8,175 bases of DNA from an uncultured Eubacteriales bacterium (GCA_900544945.1 UQXG01000106.1:1-8175); one strand, 5' to 3'. Shown: positions 1 to 6,600, counted from the stretch's first letter. Notes: generated from the letters alone by a model not told the origin. Translations and numbers: made by a program.

Positions 1-5
1 TTGAT

Positions 6-93
6 AGAATCCGTAGGGGTCGATGCCCTCATCGACCCGCCGGGAAAGGCCAACCATGGATGAAAACAGGTCGATGATGGCATCGACCCCTAC
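6..93. repeat. Palindromic intergenic repeat (GTAGGGG..CCCCTAC family)
   Basis: Two 25-bp arms at 13-37 and 69-93 are inverted copies of each other with one mismatch, around a 31-nt spacer. Each arm holds its own smaller dyad (TCGATG..CATCGA type). The stretch at 6-24 recurs in inverted orientation at 7810-7828, so this is a dispersed family and not a unique hairpin. It lies directly upstream of the radical SAM gene and could form a strong RNA or DNA hairpin. There is no transposase and no evident T-run. From memory, similar elements are common in Oscillospiraceae intergenic regions; copy number cannot be seen here. Confidence 0.8.
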
Positions 94-140
94 AAAATTT
101 CATGCAACCCTACCACTAAAACAATCAAGGATGTGTTTTT

Positions 141-998
141 ATGGACTACACCAACTGCCGCCTGTGCCCCAGAGAATGCGGCGTAAACCGAGCCGCCGGC
201 GAAACCGGCTTCTGCGGCTGCCCGGCTACCGCCCTGGTGGCCAAAACCATGCGCCACATGTGGGAAGAGCCGGTTCTGGCCGGATCCGGGGGCAGCGGCG
301 CCCTGTTCTTCGGCGGCTGCACCCTGGGCTGCAAATACTGCCAGAACGCCGCCATCAGCGGCGGCCCCGTGGGAAAGCCTACTGGTTCCGCCGGACTCCG
401 GCGGATTTTCGAAGACCTGATCGCCCAGGGGGCGGAAAACATCGATCTGGTCACCCCCACCCAATTTTTGCCCACCATCCTGCCCGCCCTGGAGCCGAAA
501 CTCCCGGTGCCGGTGGTGTGCAACTGCGGCGGCTATGAGCGGGTGGAGACCCTCCGGGAGCTGGAGGGGAAAATCGACATCTACCTGCCCGATTTCAAGT
601 ACGCGGACAGTGCTCTGGCCGCCGACCTTTCCAGTGCGCCGGACTATTTCCCCCGGGCTCAGGACGCCATCCGGGAAATGGTGCGACAGACCGGCGCGCC
701 TCAGTGGCAGGGGGACAAGCTCATCCGGGGCACGGTAATCCGTCATCTGATTCTCCCCGGACATGTGGACAACTCTCTGCGGGTGCTGGACTGGATTGGG
801 GAGACCTTCGCCCCCGGACAAGTGCTGGTCAGCCTTATGCGCCAGTATACCCCCATGGGGAACCTTCCCGCCCCCTTTGACCGCCGGGTGACGGAGGAGG
901 AATATCAGGCGGTGCTCAGCTGGATGTACCTGAACGACCTGGAGGGCTTCACCCAGGAGGCAGAGTCGGCAGATAAGGGGTTTATTCCGGATTTTTGA
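141..998 (+). CDS. Radical SAM protein, PflX (COG1313) family
   Basis: The protein has 285 residues, close to the usual family length. The radical SAM cluster motif is CTLGCKYC (C60-x3-C64-x2-C67), preceded by FFGG, so a [4Fe-4S] cluster and S-adenosylmethionine chemistry are expected. The N-terminus carries a second cysteine set (C6-x2-C9-x3-C13, then C25 and C27), typical of the PflX/AmmeMemoRadiSam group and a candidate site for an auxiliary cluster or zinc. Further family hallmarks are GGYERVETLRELEG and DIYLPDFKYAD in the middle and RQYTPM near the C-terminus. The ATG at 141 has an AAGGA at 127-131. The family resembles pyruvate formate-lyase activating enzymes, but its substrate is not established, and no glycyl-radical enzyme gene is present here. 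It appears monocistronic: a repeat lies upstream and a terminator downstream. The family assignment is firm; the function is open. Confidence 0.93.
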   Translation: MDYTNCRLCPRECGVNRAAGETGFCGCPATALVAKTMRHMWEEPVLAGSGGSGALFFGGCTLGCKYCQNAAISGGPVGKPTGSAGLRRIFEDLIAQGAENIDLVTPTQFLPTILPALEPKLPVPVVCNCGGYERVETLRELEGKIDIYLPDFKYADSALAADLSSAPDYFPRAQDAIREMVRQTGAPQWQGDKLIRGTVIRHLILPGHVDNSLRVLDWIGETFAPGQVLVSLMRQYTPMGNLPAPFDRRVTEEEYQAVLSWMYLNDLEGFTQEAESADKGFIPDF

Positions 999-1108
999 GG
1001 GGAAATTCGCAGTATAACCGTGGCTCTCTTCCCTTAAGGGGAAGCCGTCATTTTCTTCGAGGATTTCTGATTTATGAGAATAGAAAACGTATCGTGCTAA
1101 ATTGCAGC

Positions 1109-1142
1109 AATCCCCCAGGCTTTCCGGCCTGGGGGATTTTTT
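1109..1142 (+). terminator. Intrinsic terminator after the radical SAM gene
   Basis: A perfect 12-bp stem (1109-1120 with 1127-1138; AATCCCCCAGGC type) encloses a 6-nt loop, and a run of six T ends at 1142. On the plus strand this is a textbook Rho-independent terminator, about 110 nt beyond the radical SAM stop. Its T-run overlaps the stop codon (1141-1143) of the convergent minus-strand 59-aa gene. On the minus strand the sequence after the hairpin is not a clean T-run, so it is a weaker terminator in that direction. Confidence 0.85.
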
Positions 1143-1320
1143 ACGCTTCTTCGGCTTCCCGGCGCTTGCGCAGCGTGTCAAGTATGTACTGTTGGACGCT
1201 TTGACCTGCGTCCGCCGCCTGACGTATCTGCTGGCCTCCTTCTTTCGTCGGGCGGATCATGATGTTGTCCCGTGCCCTCTGGTATTTTAGGACAGCGGCT
1301 TTTTCTGCTGGTGTGCTCAT
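1141..1320 (-). CDS. Small ribbon-helix-helix protein (59 aa), second of tandem pair
   Basis: Reading the minus strand from the ATG at 1320 gives 59 residues, from MSTPAEKAAV to RKRREAEEA. The central part has ribbon-helix-helix (Arc/CopG/MetJ-like) form: a short strand DNIMIRPTKEE, then helix GQQIRQAADAAG, then helix QSVQQYILDTLRKR, the last resembling the second RHH helix. Such proteins bind DNA as dimers. The start is fixed by a near-perfect Shine-Dalgarno GGAGGTGAT (1324-1332) and by an ATGA overlap with the upstream RHH gene, implying translational coupling. The stop codon sits inside the T-run of the terminator at 1109-1142, so the coding sequence runs right to the edge of this region. 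Alternative roles are an antitoxin with a lost toxin, or a relaxosome accessory protein. Confidence 0.82.
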   Translation of the reverse strand: MSTPAEKAAVLKYQRARDNIMIRPTKEGGQQIRQAADAGQSVQQYILDTLRKRREAEEA

Positions 1321-1520
1321 TGTATCACCTCCGTGCCGCCGCCCGGGGTCTTGCTTATCGTTTCCGCGATTGCCCGATTGATAAAAGCGTTCAGGCTCTC
1401 GCCCTGGCTGGCGGCGTAGGCCTGCAATGCCTTTTTTTTGCCTTTGGGGACAACTAATGTAATACGGTCATATGCTTTTGCGTTGTATCTGTTTTTAACT
1501 TTGCTGGATGTTTTTCCCAT
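1317..1520 (-). CDS. Ribbon-helix-helix (Arc/CopG-like) DNA-binding protein, 67 aa
   Basis: This 67-residue basic protein starts MGKTSSKVKNRYNAKAYD. It then shows an RHH fold: strand DRITLVVPKG (about residues 18-27), helix A KKKALQAYAASQG and helix B SLNAFINRAIAETISK. The ATG at 1520 is preceded by GGAGGT at 1526-1531, and a promoter with a dyad over its -10 region lies just upstream. It overlaps the 59-aa RHH gene by four bases. Known RHH proteins of this size are plasmid or ICE regulators, antitoxins, or accessory proteins bound at oriT. Its position next to integrase and excisionase remnants points to a mobile-element regulator or relaxosome component. No toxin or relaxase gene remains. 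Self-regulation through the TTGCA dyads is an inference. Confidence 0.85.
   Translation of the reverse strand: MGKTSSKVKNRYNAKAYDRITLVVPKGKKKALQAYAASQGESLNAFINRAIAETISKTPGGGTEVIQ
1324..1332 (-). promoter_or_regulatory. Strong ribosome binding site inside upstream gene
   Basis: GGAGGTGAT on the minus strand matches the 16S anti-SD almost fully. It lies within the last codons (E-V-I) of the 67-aa RHH gene and just before the ATG at 1320. It fixes the start of the 59-aa gene. Confidence 0.85.
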
Positions 1521-1542
1521 GCGTTACCTCCAATTCCTATTT

Positions 1543-1560
1543 ATTGCATTATACTGCAAT
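1543..1560. promoter_or_regulatory. Operator-like dyad ATTGCA-N6-TGCAAT
   Basis: Perfect 6-bp inverted repeats at 1543-1548 and 1555-1560 flank six bases that include most of a minus-strand TATAAT (1548-1553). The dyad sits 23 bp upstream of the ATG of the 67-aa RHH gene, where a repressor would block transcription. TTGCA half-sites recur at 1596-1600, 1623-1627 and 1646-1650. Confidence 0.5.
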
Positions 1561-1586
1561 TATACGGGGTAATCCTAGTTACACAA
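1559..1586 (-). promoter_or_regulatory. Candidate promoter of the RHH gene pair
   Basis: On the minus strand, TTGTGT (1581-1586), a 16-bp spacer and TATAAT (1559-1564) make a plausible sigma-A promoter reading into the RHH pair. A second perfect TATAAT lies 11 bp further downstream at 1548-1553, but without a good -35. The -10 is strong; the -35 matches only in its TTG. Confidence 0.5.
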
Positions 1587-1618
1587 GTATTAAAATTGCA
1601 TGAGAATTCCATGCTTTC

Positions 1619-1654
1619 GTTGTGCAATATTGTCACTAGACATACTTGCACAAC
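1619..1654. promoter_or_regulatory. 36-bp concentric dyad over a promoter -35 (operator candidate)
   Basis: GTTGTGCAA (1619-1627) and TTGCACAAC (1646-1654) are perfect 9-bp inverted repeats. Inside, TGTC (1631-1634) and GACA (1639-1642) are a second dyad with the same centre. The inner right arm overlaps the -35 of the plus-strand promoter at 1637-1665. The arms share TTGCA with the dyad over the RHH promoter, so one regulator could control both directions. Confidence 0.55.
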
Positions 1655-1665
1655 TATGCTATGAT
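1637..1665 (+). promoter_or_regulatory. Plus-strand sigma-A promoter toward excisionase/integrase
   Basis: TAGACA (1637-1642), a 17-bp spacer and TATGAT (1660-1665) match the consensus at five of six positions in each box. A transcript would begin near 1672 and run through about 310 nt of non-coding, hairpin-rich leader before the first start codon at 1983. The -35 lies within the dyad at 1619-1654. Confidence 0.6.
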
Positions 1666-1680
1666 ATAGGCACAAAGCAA

Positions 1681-1863
1681 AACACCAAACCGGCACGGAT
1701 GAACGACGACCGGCATCAGGGGAGCTGGAACCCCCTGAACAAGCCCGCACGGGTGGAGCGACGCTGAAAATAGCCTTCCGGGGGCTAAAAATGCACCAAC
1801 AAAATCTCCATAGGCGACGGACGCTTTGCCAGAGGTTTTTGGGGTATCCGGCTTCTGCAAAAG
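1681..1863. other. Hairpin-rich non-coding region (oriT or structured leader candidate)
   Basis: No convincing coding frame is present. In order it shows: a direct repeat ACCGGCA (1689-1695, 1709-1715, period 20); a perfect 7-bp hairpin TCAGGGG/CCCCTGA (1716-1722 with 1732-1738); a mini-hairpin CCCG-CA-CGGG (1744-1753); AGCG-A-CGCT (1757-1765); TAGCC/GGCTA (1771-1775 with 1783-1787), which on the minus strand is followed by TTTT and could be a weak terminator; and an imperfect 10-bp hairpin (1824-1833 with 1854-1863). Inverted repeats next to RHH genes and an int/xis pair are what an origin of transfer looks like, but I recognise no nick site. A structured 5' leader RNA is the alternative. 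Confidence 0.4.
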
Positions 1864-1876
1864 TAAAAACAAACCC

Positions 1877-1947
1877 AAAAGTACGTGTACTATCCGTACC
1901 AAGTGTACCGAATCGGTACGCATGGCACACCTGGTACACGTACTTTT
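1877..1947. repeat. 71-bp palindrome with perfect 14-bp arms
   Basis: AAAAGTACGTGTAC (1877-1890) is exactly inverted at 1934-1947. A 7-bp dyad GTACCGA/TCGGTAC (1905-1911 with 1913-1919) shares the same centre, base 1912. Between them, ACCAAGTGTACC and GGCACACCTGGT pair imperfectly when shifted by a few bases. The element is thick with GTAC. The right arm ends in TTTT and the left starts with AAAA, so either strand could form a hairpin followed by a short U-run. It lies 36 bp upstream of the excisionase remnant and could be an attenuator, a cruciform or a recombinase/accessory-factor site. Confidence 0.8.
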
Positions 1948-1982
1948 CCATTCACAATTAATTTTAGAAGGGAATGAAACAC

Positions 1983-2131
1983 ATGAAAAGAACAGAAATA
2001 GAAAAATGTTTTGAAAAGGATGGTGCTGCTGGTTGAAATACGAGGTTCCCAATGTTTTGTGGATTGGCTCCAAACGGCTGATAAAGCGCCGAGCCTTTGA
2101 ACGGTATCTGGAAATGGCATTTTCCGTTTGA
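1983..2131 (+). pseudogene. Excisionase (Xis, Tn916-like) remnant, frameshifted
   Basis: An ATG at 1983, preceded by GAAGGGAATG, opens a 17-residue frame (MKRTEIEKCFEKDGAAG) ended by TGA at 2034-2036. The adjacent frame, from about 2033 to the TGA at 2129-2131, reads LKYEVPNVLWIGSKRL then IKRRAFERYLEMAFSV. The VLWIGSKRLIKRRxFExYL pattern is what I recall from the C-terminus of small Tn916-type excisionases, which normally have 65-70 residues including an HTH. Joining the frames gives only about 49 residues, so the gene is both shortened and frameshifted. Its place just before the integrase remnant matches the xis-int order of these elements. The Xis identity rests on this short C-terminal pattern and on context. 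Confidence 0.55.
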
Positions 2132-2141
2132 TTTTTATATT

Positions 2142-2171
2142 TTGCTGTGGAAAACGGGGTCTGGATATGAT
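2142..2171 (+). promoter_or_regulatory. Possible integrase promoter
   Basis: TTGCTG (2142-2147), an 18-bp spacer and TATGAT (2166-2171) lie between the xis and int remnants. The -10 is good and the -35 weak (three of six). Downstream, a 6-bp stem CTTTCC/GGAAAG (2196-2201 with 2207-2212) would pair with part of the integrase ribosome binding site GGAAAGGGG. Confidence 0.35.
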
Positions 2172-2222
2172 AAAATAATCCTGTCAATTCAGGCTCTTTC
2201 CACAGCGGAAAGGGGCTTGACA

Positions 2223-2592
2223 ATGTCCGCAAAGAGAAAAGACAAAAAAGACCGTGTTCTTCGGACAGGAGAGAGCCAACGCAAAGATCTTACTTATCAA
2301 TACCGTTACACAGATTCCAGTGGAAAGCGGCATACGGTGTATGCGCCAACGCTGGATGGGCTTCGCAAGAAAGAGAAAGAAATCAACAGAATCGAAAATG
2401 CGGGAGCCAGCTGCAACGATGGCGGGATTACCGTAATTGAATTTGTGAAGCCTCAACGCATGATTGCGAATCGAAAGAAGCCGGACATTGAATACTGTGT
2501 GGATGGGTATAGCGGCTTTCTGTTTCTGGACAAGAACAGGAAAGAAATATAAGGTCATACATCAACGAAATTCTGAAAAGAGAAACTTTTGA
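2223..2592 (+). pseudogene. Tn916-family tyrosine integrase, internally deleted remnant
   Basis: The ATG at 2223 follows GGAAAGGGG (2207-2215). The first 60 or so residues (MSAKRKDKKDRVLRTGESQR.., ..RYTDSSGKRHTVYAPTLDGLR..) match the arm-type DNA-binding domain that opens Tn916-like integrases, including the characteristic GESQRKD. After GGITVIEFV (about residue 76) the sequence jumps to ANRKKPDIEYCVDGYSGFLF (82-101), which resembles the segment near residue 310 of a roughly 400-residue integrase. The core-binding domain and the catalytic Arg/Lys are therefore missing. The frame stops at 2550-2552; a +1 shift continues KVIHQRNSEKRNF to the TGA at 2590-2592, and no HxxR or Tyr nucleophile follows. 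The product cannot recombine, although a 109-aa DNA-binding fragment could still be made and might bind element ends. Confidence 0.85.
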
Positions 2593-2622
2593 CTTATAAA
2601 TCAATATAAAAGGAAGAAAACA

Positions 2623-3054
2623 ATGGTAAAAATCTTATTTATCTGCCACGGGAATATCTGCCGCAGTCCTATGGGACAGTACATTTTACAGGACATGGTC
2701 TGCCGGGCCGGACGGGAAGCAGAATTTGAAATCGACTCCGCGGCGGTGAGCCGGGAGGAAATCGGAAACGGCCTGTATCCCCCTGCCCGGCGGGAGCTGG
2801 AGCGCCAGGGCGTCCCCTGGGGCGGCCACCGCTCCCGGCAGGTGACCATGGACGACTACCGGCACTTCGACCGGATTTACTACATGGATCGCAGCAACGC
2901 CCGATACTTAGAGCGGCTGCTTCCCCATGACCCGGAGAAAATCCGCCCGCTCCTTTCCCGGGATGTGGCCGACCCCTGGTACACCGGGGATTTCGAGACC
3001 ACCTATCGGGACCTGGTGGAAGGCTGCAAGAAGATTTTGGAGGAATTTCCGTGA
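2623..3054 (+). CDS. Low-molecular-weight protein tyrosine phosphatase
   Basis: The 143 residues are a normal length for the cytoplasmic LMW-PTP family. The P-loop CHGNICRSP near the N-terminus supplies nucleophile C8 and phosphate-binding R14-S15; His in the second position is a common variant. The general acid is D117 of DPW, and the conserved SRQVTMDDYRHFDRIYYMDR stretch precedes it. It hydrolyses phosphotyrosine on proteins; in Firmicutes such enzymes often oppose a bacterial tyrosine kinase or act on stress or capsule proteins, but no kinase is visible here. The ATG at 2623 follows AGGA at 2611-2614. I could not identify a convincing promoter in the A+T-rich gap at 2593-2622. The stop overlaps the next gene's start as GTGA, so the two are translationally coupled. 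Confidence 0.95.
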   Translation: MVKILFICHGNICRSPMGQYILQDMVCRAGREAEFEIDSAAVSREEIGNGLYPPARRELERQGVPWGGHRSRQVTMDDYRHFDRIYYMDRSNARYLERLLPHDPEKIRPLLSRDVADPWYTGDFETTYRDLVEGCKKILEEFP

Positions 3055-3596
3055 ACTACGAAAAGCTGGAAGCGGCGCTTTCTGAGCTGCCCCTGTACAT
3101 CTACGCCTGGGTAGAGCCGAAAAATCTGGAATTTTCCGACCGGGTGCGCTGGATTTGCCAGCACGAATGCGCCATGTACGGCACCACCTGGGCTTGCCCC
3201 CCGGGGGTGGGCACGGTGGAAGCATGCAAGGCAAAGTGCCTGGGCTACAACAAGTGCCTGCTGATCTCCACCATCACCGAGGTGGCGGATATCAGCGATT
3301 TGCAGGCAACCCTGGCTACCCGGGCAGACCACGAGGCTCTGACCGATCAGGTGGGGGGCATTCTCCGTTCCCTTGGTGCGGAGCCATATATTCTTTCCAC
3401 CGAGGCCTGCGCCATCTGCAAGCGGTGCGCCTACCTGGACGGTAAGCCCTGCCGTCACCCGGAGAAGATGCACCCCTGCGTGGAAAGCCAGGGCATCAAC
3501 ATCATTCCCACTCTGGAGGAAAACGGACTGGAATTTCAGTATGGCTCCAATGTGGTGACCTGGGTATCGCTGCTGCTGTTTACCGACGGAAATTAA
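3051..3596 (+). CDS. DUF2284 cysteine-rich putative metal-binding protein
   Basis: The 181-residue protein has eleven cysteines arranged as in DUF2284 (COG5423). The first set is C36-x3-C40, C49 in TTWACPPG, then C59, C63 and C69. The second is a ferredoxin-like C120-x2-C123-x2-C126, with C134 and C143 in GKPCRHPEKMHPC. This suggests bound iron-sulfur clusters or other metals; the family has no established biochemical role that I know of. The start is GTG at 3051, supported by GGAGGA at 3039-3044 and by the four-base overlap with the phosphatase stop. No signal peptide is visible, so it is cytoplasmic. It is followed after 19 nt by the secreted protease gene, placing it mid-operon. A redox or metal-sensing role is speculation. 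Confidence 0.9.
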   Translation: MNYEKLEAALSELPLYIYAWVEPKNLEFSDRVRWICQHECAMYGTTWACPPGVGTVEACKAKCLGYNKCLLISTITEVADISDLQATLATRADHEALTDQVGGILRSLGAEPYILSTEACAICKRCAYLDGKPCRHPEKMHPCVESQGINIIPTLEENGLEFQYGSNVVTWVSLLLFTDGN

Positions 3597-3615
3597 GAAA
3601 GGGGGAGCATTCCCG

Positions 3616-6600
3616 ATGAAATATGGAAAGCGGATGATTGCCATCCTGTTGGCGGCGGTGCTGACGATGGGCACACTGCCCCAGACAGCGCTGGCGGAGG
3701 AGCCGACGGAGACCACTGCCGTCTGCACCGAGCCTGTGGAAACCGCCCAAATTCCGGAAACCAGGGCAGAGACGGCGGCTCCGGAAACGACCGGGAGTAC
3801 CAAGGAATCCGTCCCGGAGACCAGGCCGGAGACCGCCCCGGCAGCCACGGAGGAATCGGTTCCCGAACCCACCGGGGAGACTATTGCTGAGACTACCGGG
3901 GAGACGGTTCCGGAGACCACCGCCGAAACCGAGCCGGAGGCGCTTCCTTACGGCCTGCCCGGTCTTCCGGAGGATTACGTCCTCAGCGAGGAAGAGCTGG
4001 CGGATAAGGCGGATATGATTTCCCACCAGGTGGCGCAGCAGACCGCTTCCCTGACGGAAGGGACGCAGTATGAGTCGGGCATCCTTCTGGTGTGGGCAGA
4101 TACCGAGGAAACCGCCCAGGCCTATGCCCAGGCCTTTTCGGCGGAGCTGGTCTGCCGGCAGGACGGCCTTGCCACGCTGAGGCTGAACGGCATTTCCGTG
4201 GTGGAGGCTTTGACCGCCGCCCAGGAATCCGACCGGCTTCCCGCGGCCTATCCCAATCACATTGCCCTGCTGCCGCCGGATGAGGCGGAAGAAACGGAAG
4301 ATTCGGGCATTACCCTGTTCTCTGAGGACATTCCCCAGCCCCAGACCTGGCGGAGCTGGCTGGACAACACGGAAAATCCGGATCCCTATCTGACGGATCC
4401 CACCTCCTATCGCTATCAGTATATGCACGACACCGTGGATAGCTACGCCGCCTGGGGCGTCACCACCGGCAAGGGGGTGACGGTGGCGGTCATCGACACC
4501 GGCGTCAAGGCTAACCATGAGGATTTGCCCAATCTGAGAAGGGTAGAGGTTACAAATGGCAATGAGGCCCTGGGCCTGGACGATGCCACGGGTCACGGCA
4601 CCCATGTGGCGGGTATTATCGGCGCGGCCATGGGCAACGGCAAGGGCGGCGCGGGCATCGCCCCGGGGGCTACGATTCTGAGCCTGCGGGTGGTGAATGC
4701 CGCGGGTTATATTTATGATTCCGCGCTCATTGCCGCCCTGCGGACGGCAGTGAAAAACGGCGCCCAGATTGTCAATATCAGCATCGGCGGCACGGCTTAC
4801 AACGCGGTTTTCCAGAAGGTCATCAACGAAGCGGCGGAAGCCGGTGTTACCGTCGTGGCGGCTATGGGCAACGACGGCACCAACTGCCTGAACTACCCGG
4901 CAGGCTACGACAACGTCATCGGTGTGGTGTCCGTAGACCGCACCAACAATCGAGCCTCCGGCTCCAGCTACGGCACCTGGGGAGATGTGGCCGCTCCGGG
5001 GGCGGCGGTCTGGTCAACCACCTATCACGGAAGCTACGGCCCCAAAAGCGGAACCTCCATGGCCTCCCCGGTGGTGGCGGGGGTAGCCGCCCTGTACAAG
5101 AGTGTCCATCCCGATGCCACCCCCGCCCAGATCACCGCCCGGCTGAAAGCTACGGCCACCAGGGGCGGCAGCGACCTGGGAGCGGGCATCGTCAACGCCG
5201 CGGCGGCTCTGTCGGAAAAGCCCGGCATCCCGACGGCGGAAATCCGGAGTGGGGAGACCGGCGAAGTGCTGAGCCTGTCCGACGGGGGCACTCTGTCCGC
5301 TCCCTGGGACGGCCAGCTGTGCCTGACCGGAACCGGCCGGTTCCTTCTCTATACCCTGGACGGCAAAACCCCGGGAATTCGGGAAGGACAAATCGTCCGC
5401 GGCCAGCGCTACAGCGAACCCATTTCCCTGGCCGACTATGCCGGGCAGACGTTGACAGTAAAGGCCATGGCCGTCGGCGACGGGGGACTGGCGGGCAGCG
5501 TCCTCACCTGCCGGATTCAGGTGAAGAAGGGGACAGAAATCGGAAGCGTTGCCGTTTCCGGCCCCAGGGAGCTGCTGGCAGGGAAGACCGGCGAATTCCA
5601 GGCAAACGTCACGGGCGTGAATCCGGAGGCTCCGGTGGAGCAGACCGTGACCTGGCGCATTTCCGACCGGTCGGACAATATGGCAAGAGCCGCCATCGGC
5701 GCTTCCACCGGTAAGCTCACCACCCCCAGGCTTTCCGCCGGGGACGAGGGCTGGGTGGAAGTGACGGCGGCGTCCAAAACCGGTCAGGTTTCCTCCGAAC
5801 CCTTCCGGGTGACGGTGAAAGCCCTGAATCCGGTGGCGAAAATCAGCCTTTCCGAGACGAAAGTCAGCTGCTATACCGGAAATACGGCGACTTTGACCGT
5901 GACCATGTTGGATTCCAAGGGGAATCCGGTTTCCCCGGAGGTGCTCTGGAGCAGCAGTAAGCCCCAGGTGGCCACCGTGGAGGACGGCGTGGTCACCGCC
6001 CTGGCCAAGGGAAGCACCACCATCACCTGCAAGGCTCTGGACGGCAGCGGAAAAACCGCCAAATGCACCGTCACCGTGGCTCAGGCGGTGGAGAGCCTGA
6101 CCATCACCGGCCCGGCCTCTCTGGCTCCCGGCGCCAGTTTCACCTTCAAGGCCCAGGCGGCTCCCAAGGGAGCGGCGAACCGGTTCACCTGGTCGGTTCT
6201 TGCGGGGCCGGAAGGCACCCGAATCACAAACGGCAGGCTTTCTGTGCCGAAGGACGCCCAAACCGGGGACACCATCACCATTTCCGCCCAGCCCCCGGAG
6301 GGCGGCGGCGCGGGGGCGGAGTATACCCTGACCGTGGCCCCCAAATGCGCCAGCGTCCACACCTATCTTGCTGGGGAGTCCGGCTATGTCCCGGTGACGG
6401 AGGGCTACGACCGGGCCGGAAACCTCACCGGACTGACTCTGTACAGCGTGCAGCCGGGGGAGTATTCCAAGCGGAAGGACAGCGCACCCCTGGGAGCGAC
6501 ACCGATGGATGCCAAGGGAAACTATGTGGATAACGAGAGCTGCATTCGCTGGAGCAGCAGCAATCCGAGTATTGTCTCCGTCACGGACGATGGCTTCGTC

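Noticed and set aside
1028..1053. CTTCCC/GGGAAG hairpin followed by TTTT as a first terminator of the radical SAM gene
   Set aside because: Six bases separate the stem from the T-run; the hairpin at 1109-1142 is far better.
90..1181. Minus-strand 363-codon frame opposite the radical SAM gene
   Set aside because: Low-complexity shadow of a clearly recognised gene; it also runs through the terminator at 1109-1142.
1681..1950. CRISPR array or retron-like RNA in the repeat-rich control region
   Set aside because: There are no regularly spaced identical repeats, and no cas or reverse transcriptase gene is present.
1654..2232. Minus-strand 192-codon frame across the control region
   Set aside because: It crosses the promoters, the 71-bp palindrome and the xis remnant, with no domain and Cys/Phe-rich composition unlike any neighbour.
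2589..2610. TTGACT and TATAAA as promoter of the phosphatase operon
   Set aside because: The two boxes are only 10 bp apart, and no alternative pairing has good spacing.
1071..2610. Possible att direct repeat (A+T-rich 1071-1090 against 2592-2612)
   Set aside because: The match is loose and A+T-biased; I see no exact direct repeat that would define the element ends.
3003..4605. Two long minus-strand frames opposite DUF2284 and the protease N-terminus
   Set aside because: Their repetitive Ser/Val/Gly or Arg/Gly/Leu composition mirrors the ET-rich repeats on the other strand; the plus-strand genes have clear family motifs.
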